A stretch of 64,000 nt of DNA from Paenibacillus sp. SYP-B4298 (GCF_027627475.1 NZ_CP115484.1:2836001-2900000); one strand, 5' to 3'. Positions 45,734 through 55,871 are shown, numbered from the stretch's first letter. The notes: a model not told the origin generated them from the sequence alone. A program made the numbers and translations.

Positions 45734-46495
45734 TCACCCCTCTTGCTCCATGCCCGTAACGGCTTCATTATACAGCAGCACGACTGTAATATTGTCGTCG
45801 CCTCCAGCTTGAAGCGCCAGCTCCACCAGTTGCTGCGCCTTGTCCTCCAGATTCCCCTCGCCGCCCAGGAGCGTCCTCTGCATCTGCTGCTCGCTGACCA
45901 TATTGCTGAGTCCATCGCTGCATAGCAGCAGCAGCTCACCGGGCGCCCACTCCAACGTCTGGACATCCACCTCAACCTGCGCATCGGTGCCCAGCGCGCG
46001 AATCAGCACATTGCGGTGTGGATGGTTGGCAGCCTCCTGAGCGCTGATCTGACCACTCTTCGCCAGCTCATTCACCAACGTATGGTCATCTGTGAGCTGG
46101 GTAATGGATTGCTCGCTGACCTTATAAGCTCTGCTGTCGCCAATATGCGCAATGACCGCCTGCTGCCCATCCGCAACAGCCGCCACAACAGTCGTCCCCA
46201 TATTGTGGTACTGCTCATTTTGCGCAGCAACATCATAGACGACCGCATTGGCCTGGTGGATCGCGCCCGCTATCAGCTCTTGCACCTGGCCGCCAGCCAG
46301 ATCCAACTGCTCGGCAGGCAACGATTCGCGGAAGGTCTGCACGGCAAGCTGGCTGGCAACATCCCCGGCCTGATGGCCGCCCATGCCGTCGGCTACGATG
46401 GCAATCGCCAACTGGTCGTTATACAGACTGACCCATGCCTGATCCTCATTGACCAGCCGAATCCGCCCAATATCACTTCGTTTTGCTGTAATCAA
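45734..46495 (-). CDS. prpC: PP2C-type Ser/Thr phosphatase PrpC (Stp)
   Basis: Metal-dependent phosphatase opposing PrkC. It begins at a TTG at 46495, preceded by GAGGTGAT, giving 253 residues starting MITAKRSDIGRIRLVNEDQA; the longer frame upstream is only the shadow of rlmN. PP2C motifs are VADGMGGHQAGDVAS, IAHIGDSRAYKVSEQ, LCSDGLSNMV and GGDDNITVVLLY. The ribosome binding site overlaps the rlmN stop codon. The prpC-prkC-rsgA order is as in B. subtilis. Confidence 0.96.
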   Translation of the reverse strand: MITAKRSDIGRIRLVNEDQAWVSLYNDQLAIAIVADGMGGHQAGDVASQLAVQTFRESLPAEQLDLAGGQVQELIAGAIHQANAVVYDVAAQNEQYHNMGTTVVAAVADGQQAVIAHIGDSRAYKVSEQSITQLTDDHTLVNELAKSGQISAQEAANHPHRNVLIRALGTDAQVEVDVQTLEWAPGELLLLCSDGLSNMVSEQQMQRTLLGGEGNLEDKAQQLVELALQAGGDDNITVVLLYNEAVTGMEQEG

Positions 46496-46502
46496 ATTCG
46501 CA

Positions 46503-47549
46503 TCACCTCGCCTGAGACTCCATATGTTTGGCTCGCAGTTGGCCGCAAGCGGCTGCAATATCATGCCCTTGCTCCCTGCGGATGGTTGCATTGATCTTGT
46601 TGCGTTCCAGTATGCGCTGGAATTCAAATATATCCTCGCGCGGCGTGCGCACATATTTGCGCTCCGGCACATGGTTGACCGGAATCAGATTGACATGGCA
46701 GAGTAGCCCCTGCAGCACACTTGCCAGCTCCTCCGCATGCTCTGGCCGGTCGTTTACACCGCCGATAAGCGCATATTCAAAGGTAATGCGACGCCCGGTC
46801 TTGGCTATATAATAGCGGCAAGCCTCCATCACCTCATCGAACGGAAAGCGGCGGTTGACCGGCATCAGCTTCGACCGCAGCTCATCATTGGGCGCATGGA
46901 TCGAAATCGCCAGATTAATCTGTGTGTTCTCCTCGGCAAACTTGTACATGCTCGGCACGATGCCGCTCGTGGACACCGTAATATGGCGCTGGCCGATATT
47001 CAGCCCCTTCTCATGGATCATGATGCGCAGAAAGTCCATCGTTGCCTCATAGTTCTCGAACGGCTCACCCGAGCCCATGATCACGATGCTGGAGATGCGC
47101 TCATCGGTCGCATCCAGCATCTGCTGTGCTGTCACCACCTGAGCAACGATCTCGCCCGCCGTCAGATTGCGCTTGAGGCCGCCGAGGGTCGAGGCGCAGA
47201 AGGTGCAGCCGATCCGGCAGCCCACCTGAGTGGTCACACAGATGCTATTGCCATAGTTGTGGCGCATGACGACCGTCTCGATCGCATGATTGTCATGCAG
47301 ACCGAACAGGAACTTGACCGTTCCATCCTTCGATTCAAACCTCGTAATTTCACCCAGCGTCACAAAGGCAAATTGGTCGTCGAGCTTGGCGCGTAGCGGC
47401 TTCGGGAGATTGCTCATCTCCTCAAATCCGGTCACCCGCTTGACGTACAGCCAGTCAAACAGTTGAGCGGCGCGGAAAGCCGGCTCGCCATTATCCTTCA
47501 TCCATTGCTGAAGCTGCTCCAGCGTATAGTCATATATGAACGGTTTCAT
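46503..47549 (-). CDS. rlmN: 23S rRNA (adenine-2503 C2)-methyltransferase RlmN
   Basis: Radical SAM enzyme that methylates A2503 of 23S rRNA and A37 of some tRNAs. It has 348 residues. The iron-sulfur cluster motif is [10 protein letters not shown] (CxxxCxxC), preceded by VCVTTQVG-type residues. The SAM-binding [14 protein letters not shown] and [11 protein letters not shown] follow, and the C-terminal catalytic Cys is in DIAAACGQL. It is the first gene of the rlmN-prpC-prkC-rsgA-rpe run; a 240-base gap separates it from rsmB. Confidence 0.97.
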   Translation of the reverse strand: MKPFIYDYTLEQLQQWMKDNGEPAFRAAQLFDWLYVKRVTGFEEMSNLPKPLRAKLDDQFAFVTLGEITRFESKDGTVKFLFGLHDNHAIETVVMRHNYGNSICVTTQVGCRIGCTFCASTLGGLKRNLTAGEIVAQVVTAQQMLDATDERISSIVIMGSGEPFENYEATMDFLRIMIHEKGLNIGQRHITVSTSGIVPSMYKFAEENTQINLAISIHAPNDELRSKLMPVNRRFPFDEVMEACRYYIAKTGRRITFEYALIGGVNDRPEHAEELASVLQGLLCHVNLIPVNHVPERKYVRTPREDIFEFQRILERNKINATIRREQGHDIAAACGQLRAKHMESQAR

Positions 47550-47792
47550 TTTATCAACACCTGTTTCTGTTAGCGTGCGTTGGTCATCTGACCACTCGCC
47601 TATTTTACCACATTCCGCCCTATGCAGACTACCAAGCGCAGGAAGCCGTCAACGGTCGCCAGAGCCAAGGCTGGGCGCAGCATTGCGCCCAAGCTTGCCG
47701 ATAGATGTGGAATTTTTAATCTTCCTTACATTTGAAATTATAGACGAAGCATGGGATTGACTGTGGACAGAAGGAGCTGTCAACCTGGCTGA

Positions 47793-49199
47793 CTAGCTGC
47801 GCCGACGCAGCCTGGCGATGAAGAATCCGTCACTTCCCGCATGATGCGGCAGCAACTGCGCCATCCCGTCGAACGCTGCTCCGATTGCCCCCTTCTCCCG
47901 CAGCGCCGCCAGCAGCGGCTGCGGCCAATCCGGGTCCAGCTCGAACTCCTCATGCTCGCGCACAAAGCGCTCCACCTGCTCCTCGTTCTCGCGGCGCTCC
48001 ACCGTACAGGTGCTATAGACGAGCGTGCCGCCAGGCTTGACCAGTGCCGAGCACGCATCAAGCAGCCTGCGCTGCACCTGGGCGACACCCTCGATGTCCT
48101 CCGGCGTCTTGTTCCACTTCAGCTCCGGCTTGCGGCGGATGACGCCAAGGCCCGAGCAAGGCGCATCCAATAACACGACGTCGAACGCACCCGGCTCCAG
48201 CTTCTCCGCCAGCGCTCTTGCGTCGCCGCTCATCGTGCGGATGCTGGACAGTCCCAGCCGCGCCGCCTGCTGCTCAATCAGCTTCAGCTTATGCGGATGC
48301 AGATCATTGGCGAACACCTGCCCTTGGTCGTCCATCTTCTCCGCCAGATGCGTCGTCTTGCCTCCCGGAGCTGCGCAGCAATCCACCACCTGCATGCCTG
48401 GCTGCGGATTGGCGACCTCTGCCACCAGCATCGAGCTCTCGTCCTGCACCGTCCACCAGCCGTCACGGAAGAAGGCGGTGTCCGCCAGATTGCCGCCGCG
48501 ATCCACGATAATCCCTTGCGGCGCCAGCTCCGAAGCCCTCGCTGCCGCGCCCTGCCCGCTCAGTTGCTCCAGCACCTGCTCGCGCGATGCGCGGCGGGCG
48601 TTAATGCGCACGCTGGAGCTTGGCGGTTCATTGCTCGCCGCGCACATCGCTTCGGCCGTCTGCTCCCCATAGGCGGCAATCCACCGCTCAACCAGCCATT
48701 GCGGGTGTGAATGAGCAAGCGCGATCCGCTCGGCGGCAGGCAACCCTGCCGGAATCTCCAGCTCGCCGCGGCGGCGCAGCATATTGCGCAGCACCCCGTT
48801 CACCATGCCTGCGATGCCGGCATGACCGCGGCGCTTGGCGATCTGCACCGCTTCATTCACCGCCGCGTGCGGCGGGATGCGATCCAGATAGACGAGCTGA
48901 TAGACGCTCATCCGCAGCAACTGGCGCACCCACGGCTCCAGCTTGCGCACTCCCTTGGCGACGAAGCGAGACAACCAGTAGTCGAGCGTTCCTTGCCGCT
49001 GCAGCGTCCCATATACCAGCTCGGTGGCGAGCGAAGCGTCAGCTCTTGAGAGCTTGGCTGCTTGCAGCGCCTGATTAAGCTGGAGATTGCTGTAGGCCTG
49101 ATCCGCTTCGACACGGCATAGCGTGTCCAGCGCAATCTCGCGTGCGGAGAGCGGTCGGAGCGGTCGGCTTGCTGAGGGACGCTTGCGCTGCTCCGTCAT
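47793..49199 (-). CDS. rsmB: 16S rRNA (cytosine-967 C5)-methyltransferase RsmB
   Basis: SAM-dependent rRNA m5C methyltransferase of 468 residues. The N-terminal NusB-like domain (SAREIALDTLCRVEADQAYS) binds RNA. The SAM site is VDCCAAPGGKTTHLAEKM. The two catalytic cysteines lie in LLDAPCSGLGVIRR and STCTVERRENE. Its start overlaps the fmt stop by four bases (ATGA). The def-fmt-rsmB order matches many bacteria. Confidence 0.97.
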   Translation of the reverse strand: MTEQRKRPSASRPLRPLSAREIALDTLCRVEADQAYSNLQLNQALQAAKLSRADASLATELVYGTLQRQGTLDYWLSRFVAKGVRKLEPWVRQLLRMSVYQLVYLDRIPPHAAVNEAVQIAKRRGHAGIAGMVNGVLRNMLRRRGELEIPAGLPAAERIALAHSHPQWLVERWIAAYGEQTAEAMCAASNEPPSSSVRINARRASREQVLEQLSGQGAAARASELAPQGIIVDRGGNLADTAFFRDGWWTVQDESSMLVAEVANPQPGMQVVDCCAAPGGKTTHLAEKMDDQGQVFANDLHPHKLKLIEQQAARLGLSSIRTMSGDARALAEKLEPGAFDVVLLDAPCSGLGVIRRKPELKWNKTPEDIEGVAQVQRRLLDACSALVKPGGTLVYSTCTVERRENEEQVERFVREHEEFELDPDWPQPLLAALREKGAIGAAFDGMAQLLPHHAGSDGFFIARLRRRS

Positions 49200-50158
49200 T
49201 GCCCTTCACCGCCAAGCACAGTAGAATCCTCCAGCCTTGCGCCCTTGAGCCAATCCGCTGCCGTCATCGCCTTCTTGCCAGCAGGTTGAATCAGCAGCAG
49301 CTCCAGCACGCCTTGTCCAGTTTGCACCAGCAATCGTCCCTCATGCACAGCAAGCGCACCCGGCGGCTTGCCGCTGAGGGCGCGATGCTCCGCTGCGGAC
49401 GGGGCTGTCAGCACGCTGCATTCACGCACCTTGAAGGTCTCGCCCTGCAGGAAGGTGAAGCCGCCTGCCATCGGCGACAGCCCTCTTACCTGGTCGTAGA
49501 TTTGCCGCGCTGTACGTCCCCAGTCAATCCGTTCATCCTCGCGCGTCAGATTCGGCGCATAGGTCGCCTCCGACTCCTCCTGCGGCACAGCGCGCACGCT
49601 GCCGTCAATTAGATCCGGCAGCGTGCGTCCGAGCAGCTCTGCTCCCGCCAAGCTCAGCTTGTGAAACAGCGTGCCGGAGGTATCCTCCTCGGAAATGGGC
49701 ACCTCAACACGACTGATCATGTCGCCGGTATCCAGTCCCTTCGCCATGTACATGATCGTCACCCCGGTTACCGTCTCGCCATTGATGATCGCACGCTGGA
49801 TCGGAGCGCCGCCGCGATATTTCGGCAGCAGCGAGCCATGCACGTTAATACAGCCCAGCCGCGGCAGCTTCAATACCCCCTCTGGCAGAATCTGGCCGTA
49901 GGCCGCCGTAACGATCAGATCCGGCTCATACGCAGCCAGCTCCGCTACCGCCTCCGGGCTGCGCATCCGCTCGGGCTGCAGCACAGGCAGTCCATGCCGC
50001 AGCGCCACCTCCTTGACCGGCGGCGGCGTCAGCTCCCGCTTGCGTCCCTTCGGACGATCCGGCTGCGTGACGACAGCCACCACCTCATGCTCGCTGCCCA
50101 GCAGCAGCTCCAGCGAAGGAACGGCAAACTCCGGCGTTCCCATAAATACGATACGCAT
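49196..50158 (-). CDS. fmt: Methionyl-tRNA formyltransferase
   Basis: Formylates initiator Met-tRNA using 10-formyl-tetrahydrofolate. The ATG at 50158, behind GGGGAG, gives 320 residues starting MRIVFMGTPEFAVPSLELLL. The catalytic Asn-His-Asp set is represented by NVHGSLLPKYRGGAPIQRAI and the later DTGDMI. The C-terminal OB domain binds tRNA. Only four bases separate it from def, whose product removes the same formyl group later. Confidence 0.97.
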   Translation of the reverse strand: MRIVFMGTPEFAVPSLELLLGSEHEVVAVVTQPDRPKGRKRELTPPPVKEVALRHGLPVLQPERMRSPEAVAELAAYEPDLIVTAAYGQILPEGVLKLPRLGCINVHGSLLPKYRGGAPIQRAIINGETVTGVTIMYMAKGLDTGDMISRVEVPISEEDTSGTLFHKLSLAGAELLGRTLPDLIDGSVRAVPQEESEATYAPNLTREDERIDWGRTARQIYDQVRGLSPMAGGFTFLQGETFKVRECSVLTAPSAAEHRALSGKPPGALAVHEGRLLVQTGQGVLELLLIQPAGKKAMTAADWLKGARLEDSTVLGGEGQ

Positions 50159-50162
50159 GCCG

Positions 50163-50648
50163 TCACTCCCCATTCTTGCGCGGCCTTGCGGTAATATCGT
50201 ATACACTCTCCGCCAGATCAGTGAACAGCACCCCGTTCAGATGGTCCACCTCATGCTGAAATGCACGCGCCAGATAATCGGACGCTTCAATCGTAAATTC
50301 CTTGCCGTCGCGATCCTGGCCTTTCACCGTAATATCCTTGGCGCGCAGCACATCGCCATTCAAATTCGGGATGCTCAGGCAGCCCTCAGGGCCCAACTGC
50401 TCGCCGCTGCGGGCGATAATCTCTGGATTGACCATCTCGATCAAGCCATGCTCATCTCCCACATCAACCACGATGACCCGCTTCAGGATGCCGATCTGCG
50501 GCGCAGCCAGTCCCACTCCCTCGGCATCATACATCGTCTCGGCCATATCGCGCAGCAGCTTGTGCAGATTGGCATTGAACTTGGTTACTTCTTTCGCCCG
50601 CTCGCGCAGAACGGGATCAGGATCTTTCACTATAATACGAATGGACAC
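50163..50648 (-). CDS. def: Peptide deformylase
   Basis: Metallo-enzyme that removes the formyl group from new proteins. It has 161 residues. The three active-site motifs are GVGLAAPQIG, EGCLSIPN and FQHEVDHLNGVLF, with Cys and two His binding the metal. The size and motifs suit the shorter (type 1-like) deformylase. The gene begins the def-fmt-rsmB set; the 330 bases upstream contain no gene. Confidence 0.97.
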   Translation of the reverse strand: MSIRIIVKDPDPVLRERAKEVTKFNANLHKLLRDMAETMYDAEGVGLAAPQIGILKRVIVVDVGDEHGLIEMVNPEIIARSGEQLGPEGCLSIPNLNGDVLRAKDITVKGQDRDGKEFTIEASDYLARAFQHEVDHLNGVLFTDLAESVYDITARPRKNGE

Positions 50649-50980
50649 AGCGTATCCCTGCCTTTACCAATAATATAGTCAATTCTATGAAGCATACCGC
50701 TTGATACAGCATTCCAAGCGGTACGAGAACAGCATGATCAGCCAACGGAGCGGCTGCCCAAATCTAACGAAACTACAGCACGTTATCGTACTAATATAAA
50801 CATGACTATAGACGGAAATAGCGTGCCTGAGTTTCGTTACATTTCACTATCACCGGCTGCGCCTCGAAGGCGGCGCAGCCCGGCCCCGAGCCACCTTAGC
50901 CTGCAGCCATGACGATTCGCTCCGAATGATCTTCAGCTTGCCCCTGCAGTTGAAGGAGCAGCATTCTAACGTTGTTTCAA
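50649..50980. other. Intergenic stretch between priA and def
   Basis: About 330 bases without a recognisable gene. It holds a hairpin with perfect 9-base arms, TACCGCTTG (50695-50703) and CAAGCGGTA (50715-50723), and a GC-rich hairpin GGCTGCGCC/GGCGCAGCC (50857-50881). The second may be a weak priA terminator, though no T tract follows. A def promoter is expected here, but I cannot assign one firmly. Confidence 0.45.
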
Positions 50981-53773
50981 TTACATAATGACTTGCGGGT
51001 CGACATCGACACTGAACAGCACCTTGCTCTGCTGCCCTTCCTGCAGCGAGGCCAGGGCTTGCCGGATCAGTCCGACCGCATCGACGCTTCCCCGATATTT
51101 TACCATACATTGAAACCTGTAGCGATCCTTGAGCCGCGGGATCGGCGAGGCTACCGGCCCCAGCAGACTGAGCACTCGCTCCTGCGACCCGCTCAGATCG
51201 CCGAGGACTCCCGCTGACGCCGCCAACTGCCGAAGCTGCTCAGCGAACAGCTCACCCTGCGCAATCAGAAGCGGCAGCTGCTCATGGGACATGGTAACCA
51301 GCACAAGTCGGCAAAATGGCGGATAGGACAGCAGCCGACGCGCCTTCAGCTCATATTCCAAAAACGCATCATAATCATGCCGCTTAGCTGTCTGAATCGC
51401 GTAATGCTCCGGCATATAAGATTGTATGACGACGCGCCCCGGAAGATGATGGCGGCCTGCCCGTCCAGCTACTTGAGTGAGCAGTTGGAACGTCTTCTCC
51501 GCCGCGCGGAAATCCGGCATATGCAAGCCCGAGTCGGCAGCGATGACCCCTACGAGCGTCACCATTGGAAAGTCCAGCCCTTTGGCGACCATCTGTGTAC
51601 CGAGCAGCACATCTGCCTGCTGCCGCCCGAATGCGGTCAGCCATTTCTCATGAGAGCCCTTCTCCGTCGTCGTATCCACATCCATTCGTATGACCCGAAT
51701 GCCGGGAAACAGCTTCGCCAGCTCCTCCTCCACCCGCTGCGTTCCGGTGCCGAAGAAACGGATATGCTCGCTGCTGCAATCCGGGCAGGATTCGGGCGAG
51801 CGCTGGGCGAACCCGCAGTAATGGCAGCGCAGCATACGCGTATTCTGGTGATAGGTGAGCGTGATGTCGCAATGCGGACAGCCAGCCGTATAGCCGCATG
51901 AACGGCACATGACAAAGGTCGAATAGCCCCGCCTGTTCAGCAGCAGCACCGCCTGCTCTCCCCGCTCCAGACACTGCTGCAGCGCACTGTGCAGGGGGCG
52001 GCTGAACATCGAGCGATTGCCCGCCTTCAGCTCCTCGCGCATGTCGACGATCTCGACCGGAGGAAGCGGCCGCCCCAGCGCCCGCTCCGGTAGCGGCAGC
52101 AGGGCGCCGACAGAGGCTGTCGGCTCTTGGCTCTCGCCAGCGGGCGGCGTCATGGCGCCTTGCCCAGCGGCAGCAGCCTGCCTCCCGTCGATGTCTTCCC
52201 CGTAGCCGATACCCGGCCGAGCTTCTTCCTGTATCGCTCGCGCCTGCGCGCCTGGAGCTGGTAAGCCCCCGGCTGCGACGTGGCGAGGATGCCCGCTGAC
52301 CGCTACAGCTCCAGTTGCAGTTGCATGGTCGAGCAGCCGCGCGTCAGCAGGCCGCTTGGCTGGCGGCACAGCGCGCCGGGCGGCCATATAGCTCTCCAGC
52401 GATGGCGTCGCCGAGCCGAGCACGACAACCGCGTCATGCTGGCGCGCCCGCTTGATCGCCACATCGCGCGCATGGTACTTGGGCGTCTCCTCCTGCTTGT
52501 AGGAGGACTCATGCTCCTCATCAATAATAATCAGTCCGACCGAGTCGAACGGAGCGAAGATCGCCGAGCGCGCCCCAATCGCCACCTGCACGCGCCGCTG
52601 CTTGATTTTGCGCCACTCATCATAGCGCTCCCCGTTAGACAGGCGGCTATGCAGTACAGCCACCGCATCGCCGAAGCGGGATTTGAACCGTTCGACCATC
52701 TGCGGCGTTAATGAAATCTCCGGCACCAGCACGATAGCCTGGCGGCCTTGGGCGATGCACAGCGCAATCGACTGCAGGTAGACCTCGGTCTTGCCGCTCC
52801 CGGTCACGCCCTGCAGCAGATACACCTTGGCTTCACGCGCCAGCACCGACCCGGTAATGGTTCGGTACACGCTGGCTTGCCCTTCTGTAAGCTGCAGCGG
52901 CTCGGATACACCGAACTCGCGTCCGGCATATGGATCGCGATCCTGCTCCACCTCGCGCAGCTCGACCAGCCCCTTGGCCGCGAGCGAGCGCACACTGGAG
53001 GCTGAGCCGCCGGCCTCCGTCAGTAGCTGCTGCAGCGCGATGCCGCCAGGACAGCGGGCCACCGTCTCCAGCAGCTCGCGCTGCCTCGCAGCCCGGCTGG
53101 ACAGCTTGCCCAGCTCCTCGCGCAGCTCATCCTCTGTCAGCAGCGGGAAGACGGTCAGCACCTTCTTGACCGCCAGCCGATCCTTCACCGCCACTCGCTC
53201 GGTCAGCTCCCCACTGCGAAGCGCGGCTGCCATCAGCAGCTCCCACTGCGGAAACCTCGCTTGCAGCGACTCCAGACGCACCAGCCCCTGGCGGGCGATA
53301 TAGTCGCGCAGCTCCTGCGGCAGCAGCGAGTCACCAGGCTCTGCCGCATCGGATCGCGCAGCCTCGCCTCGCCCGGCTCTCTCAGCCTGCTGACCGACTA
53401 TTGCTTGCGTCCAGCCTTCACCAAGCCCGATATAGCGCTCGGCCTTGCCCTTGAGCGCGGCCGGAATCATCGCCTGTAGAGCAGCCGTCCAGGTGCAGCA
53501 ATATTTGACACTAATCCAATGCGCCAGCTCAACCAGATCCGGCGATAACGGCGGCACCGGGTCGAGCAGCTCTGCAAGAGGCTTCAGCCGGGAGCCGGAC
53601 ACCTCCGACTGCTGCGTCAGCTCGACGACGAACCCTTGCAGCGTGCGTCCGCCAAACGGCACGCCAACCCGACTGCCGACCTCAATCCAGCTCTCCAGCT
53701 CAGCAGGCACAGCGTAATCGAAGGGGCGATCGGTCTGCCTGCTCGGGACATCGACGATGACGCGAGCGATCAT
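50981..53773 (-). CDS. priA: Primosomal replication-restart helicase PriA, with insertion
   Basis: Superfamily 2 helicase that reloads the replisome at stalled forks. The 3'-flap-binding N-terminus begins MIARVIVDVPSRQTDRPFDY. Walker A is QGVTGSGKTEVYLQ near residues 321-334; the DEEH box is at residues 418-421. The zinc-binding cysteines follow in CRSCGYTAGCPHCDI, CHYCGF and CPDC. At 930 residues it exceeds the usual length of around 800. About 90 residues rich in Ala, Pro and Gly (468-556, bases 52106-52372) are inserted between SATPSLESYMAARR and LPLPERALGRPLPPVEIVDM. Its start overlaps the coaBC stop by four bases. Confidence 0.97.
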   Translation of the reverse strand: MIARVIVDVPSRQTDRPFDYAVPAELESWIEVGSRVGVPFGGRTLQGFVVELTQQSEVSGSRLKPLAELLDPVPPLSPDLVELAHWISVKYCCTWTAALQAMIPAALKGKAERYIGLGEGWTQAIVGQQAERAGRGEAARSDAAEPGDSLLPQELRDYIARQGLVRLESLQARFPQWELLMAAALRSGELTERVAVKDRLAVKKVLTVFPLLTEDELREELGKLSSRAARQRELLETVARCPGGIALQQLLTEAGGSASSVRSLAAKGLVELREVEQDRDPYAGREFGVSEPLQLTEGQASVYRTITGSVLAREAKVYLLQGVTGSGKTEVYLQSIALCIAQGRQAIVLVPEISLTPQMVERFKSRFGDAVAVLHSRLSNGERYDEWRKIKQRRVQVAIGARSAIFAPFDSVGLIIIDEEHESSYKQEETPKYHARDVAIKRARQHDAVVVLGSATPSLESYMAARRAVPPAKRPADARLLDHATATGAVAVSGHPRHVAAGGLPAPGAQARAIQEEARPGIGYGEDIDGRQAAAAGQGAMTPPAGESQEPTASVGALLPLPERALGRPLPPVEIVDMREELKAGNRSMFSRPLHSALQQCLERGEQAVLLLNRRGYSTFVMCRSCGYTAGCPHCDITLTYHQNTRMLRCHYCGFAQRSPESCPDCSSEHIRFFGTGTQRVEEELAKLFPGIRVIRMDVDTTTEKGSHEKWLTAFGRQQADVLLGTQMVAKGLDFPMVTLVGVIAADSGLHMPDFRAAEKTFQLLTQVAGRAGRHHLPGRVVIQSYMPEHYAIQTAKRHDYDAFLEYELKARRLLSYPPFCRLVLVTMSHEQLPLLIAQGELFAEQLRQLAASAGVLGDLSGSQERVLSLLGPVASPIPRLKDRYRFQCMVKYRGSVDAVGLIRQALASLQEGQQSKVLFSVDVDPQVIM

Positions 53774-54987
53774 GACTGCTCCGCCCCCAAGCGCCGCTGC
53801 AGACGCTCGGCGGCCAGACGAACGAGACGCTCGGCAACCTCGCGCTTGGAGAGCATCGGCCAGGCATCGACCAGCCCTGCTGCGTCGAATAGCTGCACAA
53901 TATTTGTATCGCCATGGAAGCCCGCGCCTTCCTGTGATACATCGTTGGCTACGATCAGATCACAGTTTTTGCGGTGCAGCTTGTCCATCGCATAATGCTC
54001 CACCTGGGAGGTCTCCGCGGCGAAGCCGATCAGTAATTGGTGGCGCTTGCGGGCGCCCAGTGTCTCCAATATATCCGGTGTCTTCTCCAGCTCCAGCACA
54101 AGCCCCGCACCCTGCTTCTTCAGCTTCTCCCCATGCATGTGAATGGGACGATAGTCCGCCACCGCCGCTGCCTTCACCACTATATCGGATTGATCGAATC
54201 GTTCCAGCACCGCCTCCAGCATCTGCTGTGCCGACTCCACCCGCACCAGCTCCACTCCTGCTGGCGGCGGTGCCGATGTACGAGCAGCGACCACAACAAC
54301 CTCTGCGCCATGCTCGGCAGCGGCCGCGGCAATCGCAAATCCCATCTTGCCGGAGGAATCATTGGTCAAGTAGCGTACCGGATCGATCCGCTCCATCGTG
54401 CCTCCGGCCGTCACAAGCACCCGCCTGCCCTTTAGCAGCTCGGTGCGTCCGAAGTATTGGCGCACAGCCTCCACGATGTCCTCCGGCTCCGCCAGCCTTC
54501 CCTTGCCCACATAGCCGCAGGCCAGCAAGCCTTCGCCCGGCTCGATGAATCGGACGCCGCGCGCCGCCAGCAGCTCCATGTTATGCTGTACCGCAGGATG
54601 GGCATACATATGCACATTCATCGCCGGAGCCACCAGCACAGGCGCCGTCGCCGCCAGCAGCGTCGTGCTGAGCATATCATCTGCCAGCCCGTGCGCCATC
54701 TTGGCTATAACATTGGCCGTCGCAGGCGCCACAATGATGAGATCGGCATGATCCGCCAGATCGATATGAGCCACGACAGACGGGTCCTTCTCATCGAACG
54801 TATCTGTATAGACCGGGTGCTTGGACAGCACCTGCAGCGTCAACGGCGCAATAAACCTTGCCGCGGAATCGGTCATGATGACCCGCACAGACGCCCCCTG
54901 CTGCGTCAGCTTGCTGCATAAGGCGGCCGCTTTGTAGGCGGCAATGCCGCCTGATACGCCAAGCACAATCGTTTTTCCCTTCAGCAA
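53770..54987 (-). CDS. coaBC: Bifunctional phosphopantothenoylcysteine decarboxylase/synthetase
   Basis: Two consecutive steps of CoA synthesis in one polypeptide of 405 residues. The N-terminal flavoprotein decarboxylase (CoaC) begins MLKGKTIVLGVSGGIAAYKA and has the active-site PAMNVHMYAHPAVQHN and ACGYVGKGRLAEPEDI. The C-terminal synthetase (CoaB) starts with GRRVLVTAGGTMERIDPVR and has NDSSGKMGFAIAAAA. It is upstream of and overlaps priA, the order conserved in Bacillota. Confidence 0.97.
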   Translation of the reverse strand: MLKGKTIVLGVSGGIAAYKAAALCSKLTQQGASVRVIMTDSAARFIAPLTLQVLSKHPVYTDTFDEKDPSVVAHIDLADHADLIIVAPATANVIAKMAHGLADDMLSTTLLAATAPVLVAPAMNVHMYAHPAVQHNMELLAARGVRFIEPGEGLLACGYVGKGRLAEPEDIVEAVRQYFGRTELLKGRRVLVTAGGTMERIDPVRYLTNDSSGKMGFAIAAAAAEHGAEVVVVAARTSAPPPAGVELVRVESAQQMLEAVLERFDQSDIVVKAAAVADYRPIHMHGEKLKKQGAGLVLELEKTPDILETLGARKRHQLLIGFAAETSQVEHYAMDKLHRKNCDLIVANDVSQEGAGFHGDTNIVQLFDAAGLVDAWPMLSKREVAERLVRLAAERLQRRLGAEQS

Positions 54988-55140
54988 CCTTAGCCTCTCC
55001 CTTCCTCGTATCCTGTCTCTTGCAAGCGTTCATGACGATTTCGCCGATGCCGTCGGCGCTACGCCCTGTATGTTACGCGATCAGATTCCTCCAGGCGCCC
55101 AAGCCTCAATATCCTCCAGCCTATAACAGCTTACAACAGC

Positions 55141-55443
55141 CTACAACAGCTTAAAGCGTGTTAATTGCTCCCATTGCTGCTCCTTGCGCAGCACCTCACG
55201 CTGCTTGGAGCCGATCAGGTCAAAATGAGGATACGGCTGTCGGCGGTGAATGTAGCGTGGATTCAGCCCATGCGATGCACACCATTGCTCCAGACGCTCC
55301 AGATCGGAGCAGCCGGCTTTGGTGACACTGTTGTATTCTGGAAACCGCGGATCATACCAGTAATGGGTCAGGAAGGCGATCTCTTGCCGGGCTACAGCGG
55401 CCTTCCACCGTGCCAGCTCCTCCTTGCTCACTCCAAATGCCAC
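55141..55443 (-). CDS. Conserved hypothetical protein
   Basis: A small protein of about 100 residues beginning at a GTG (55443) with AGGAGG eight bases upstream. It contains ELARWKAAVARQEIAFLTHY, then WYDPRFPEYNSVTKAGCSDL and PYPHFDLIGSKQREVLRK. It is hydrophilic, without signal peptide or membrane segment, and rich in aromatic and charged residues. The gene stands 153 bases upstream of coaBC on the same strand. The ribosome binding site makes it likely to be real; I do not recognise a family. Confidence 0.65.
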   Translation of the reverse strand: MAFGVSKEELARWKAAVARQEIAFLTHYWYDPRFPEYNSVTKAGCSDLERLEQWCASHGLNPRYIHRRQPYPHFDLIGSKQREVLRKEQQWEQLTRFKLL

Positions 55444-55871
55444 ACGGCCCACCTCCTCACACTTCTCGCTCTTTGAAAGCCTCAGGCAGCAGGTGCAAGC
55501 CAACAAGCCCAAATAGGCCCGCAGCTGGCGCAACCGGCAGCTCAACCGGATGGCCAGCCTTGGACCTTGGCGCGGCTGTCTCCCCTCCGGCCTGTACGGC
55601 AGATGCCTATCTTATACATAGCCACCATTGCACGATGCCGGCTTGATTTTGAAAAAAATAACAACCACGGGGGTTGTCACTTGTGAGGCAAACATTCAAT
55701 TGTGTTGCAATAACGGGAGCGGCTCCTATCTAAGCCCCCGGGCATAACCAGTCAATTCACCATGCTGAGCCCAAGCTCCATCCTGCTTCAGCTCAACAGA
55801 TCCGCTGCAATACGGACCCGTTGAACGGCAGATGCTTGTTAAGGCGTGTCTTCGGCGTGTGAAGAAACATC
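55444..55871. other. Intergenic stretch after rpoZ
   Basis: About 430 bases holding the rpoZ-unit terminator (listed separately) and, presumably, the promoter of the following genes. No other gene or RNA was recognised. Confidence 0.5.
55652..55677 (-). terminator. Terminator of remA-gmk-rpoZ
   Basis: ACAACC and GGTTGT arms around a short C/G loop are followed on the minus strand by TATTTTTTT. It lies about 195 bases after the rpoZ stop. Confidence 0.75.

Noticed and set aside
45734-46672. Longer 312-codon frame for prpC
   Set aside because: The extension overlaps rlmN and resembles nothing; the TTG at 46495 with GAGGTGAT gives the normal 253-residue phosphatase.
50775-50800. A TTAGTAC-like word near 50790 as a second FapR site
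   Set aside because: Only one half-site is present; the other half does not match, and no lipid gene is adjacent.
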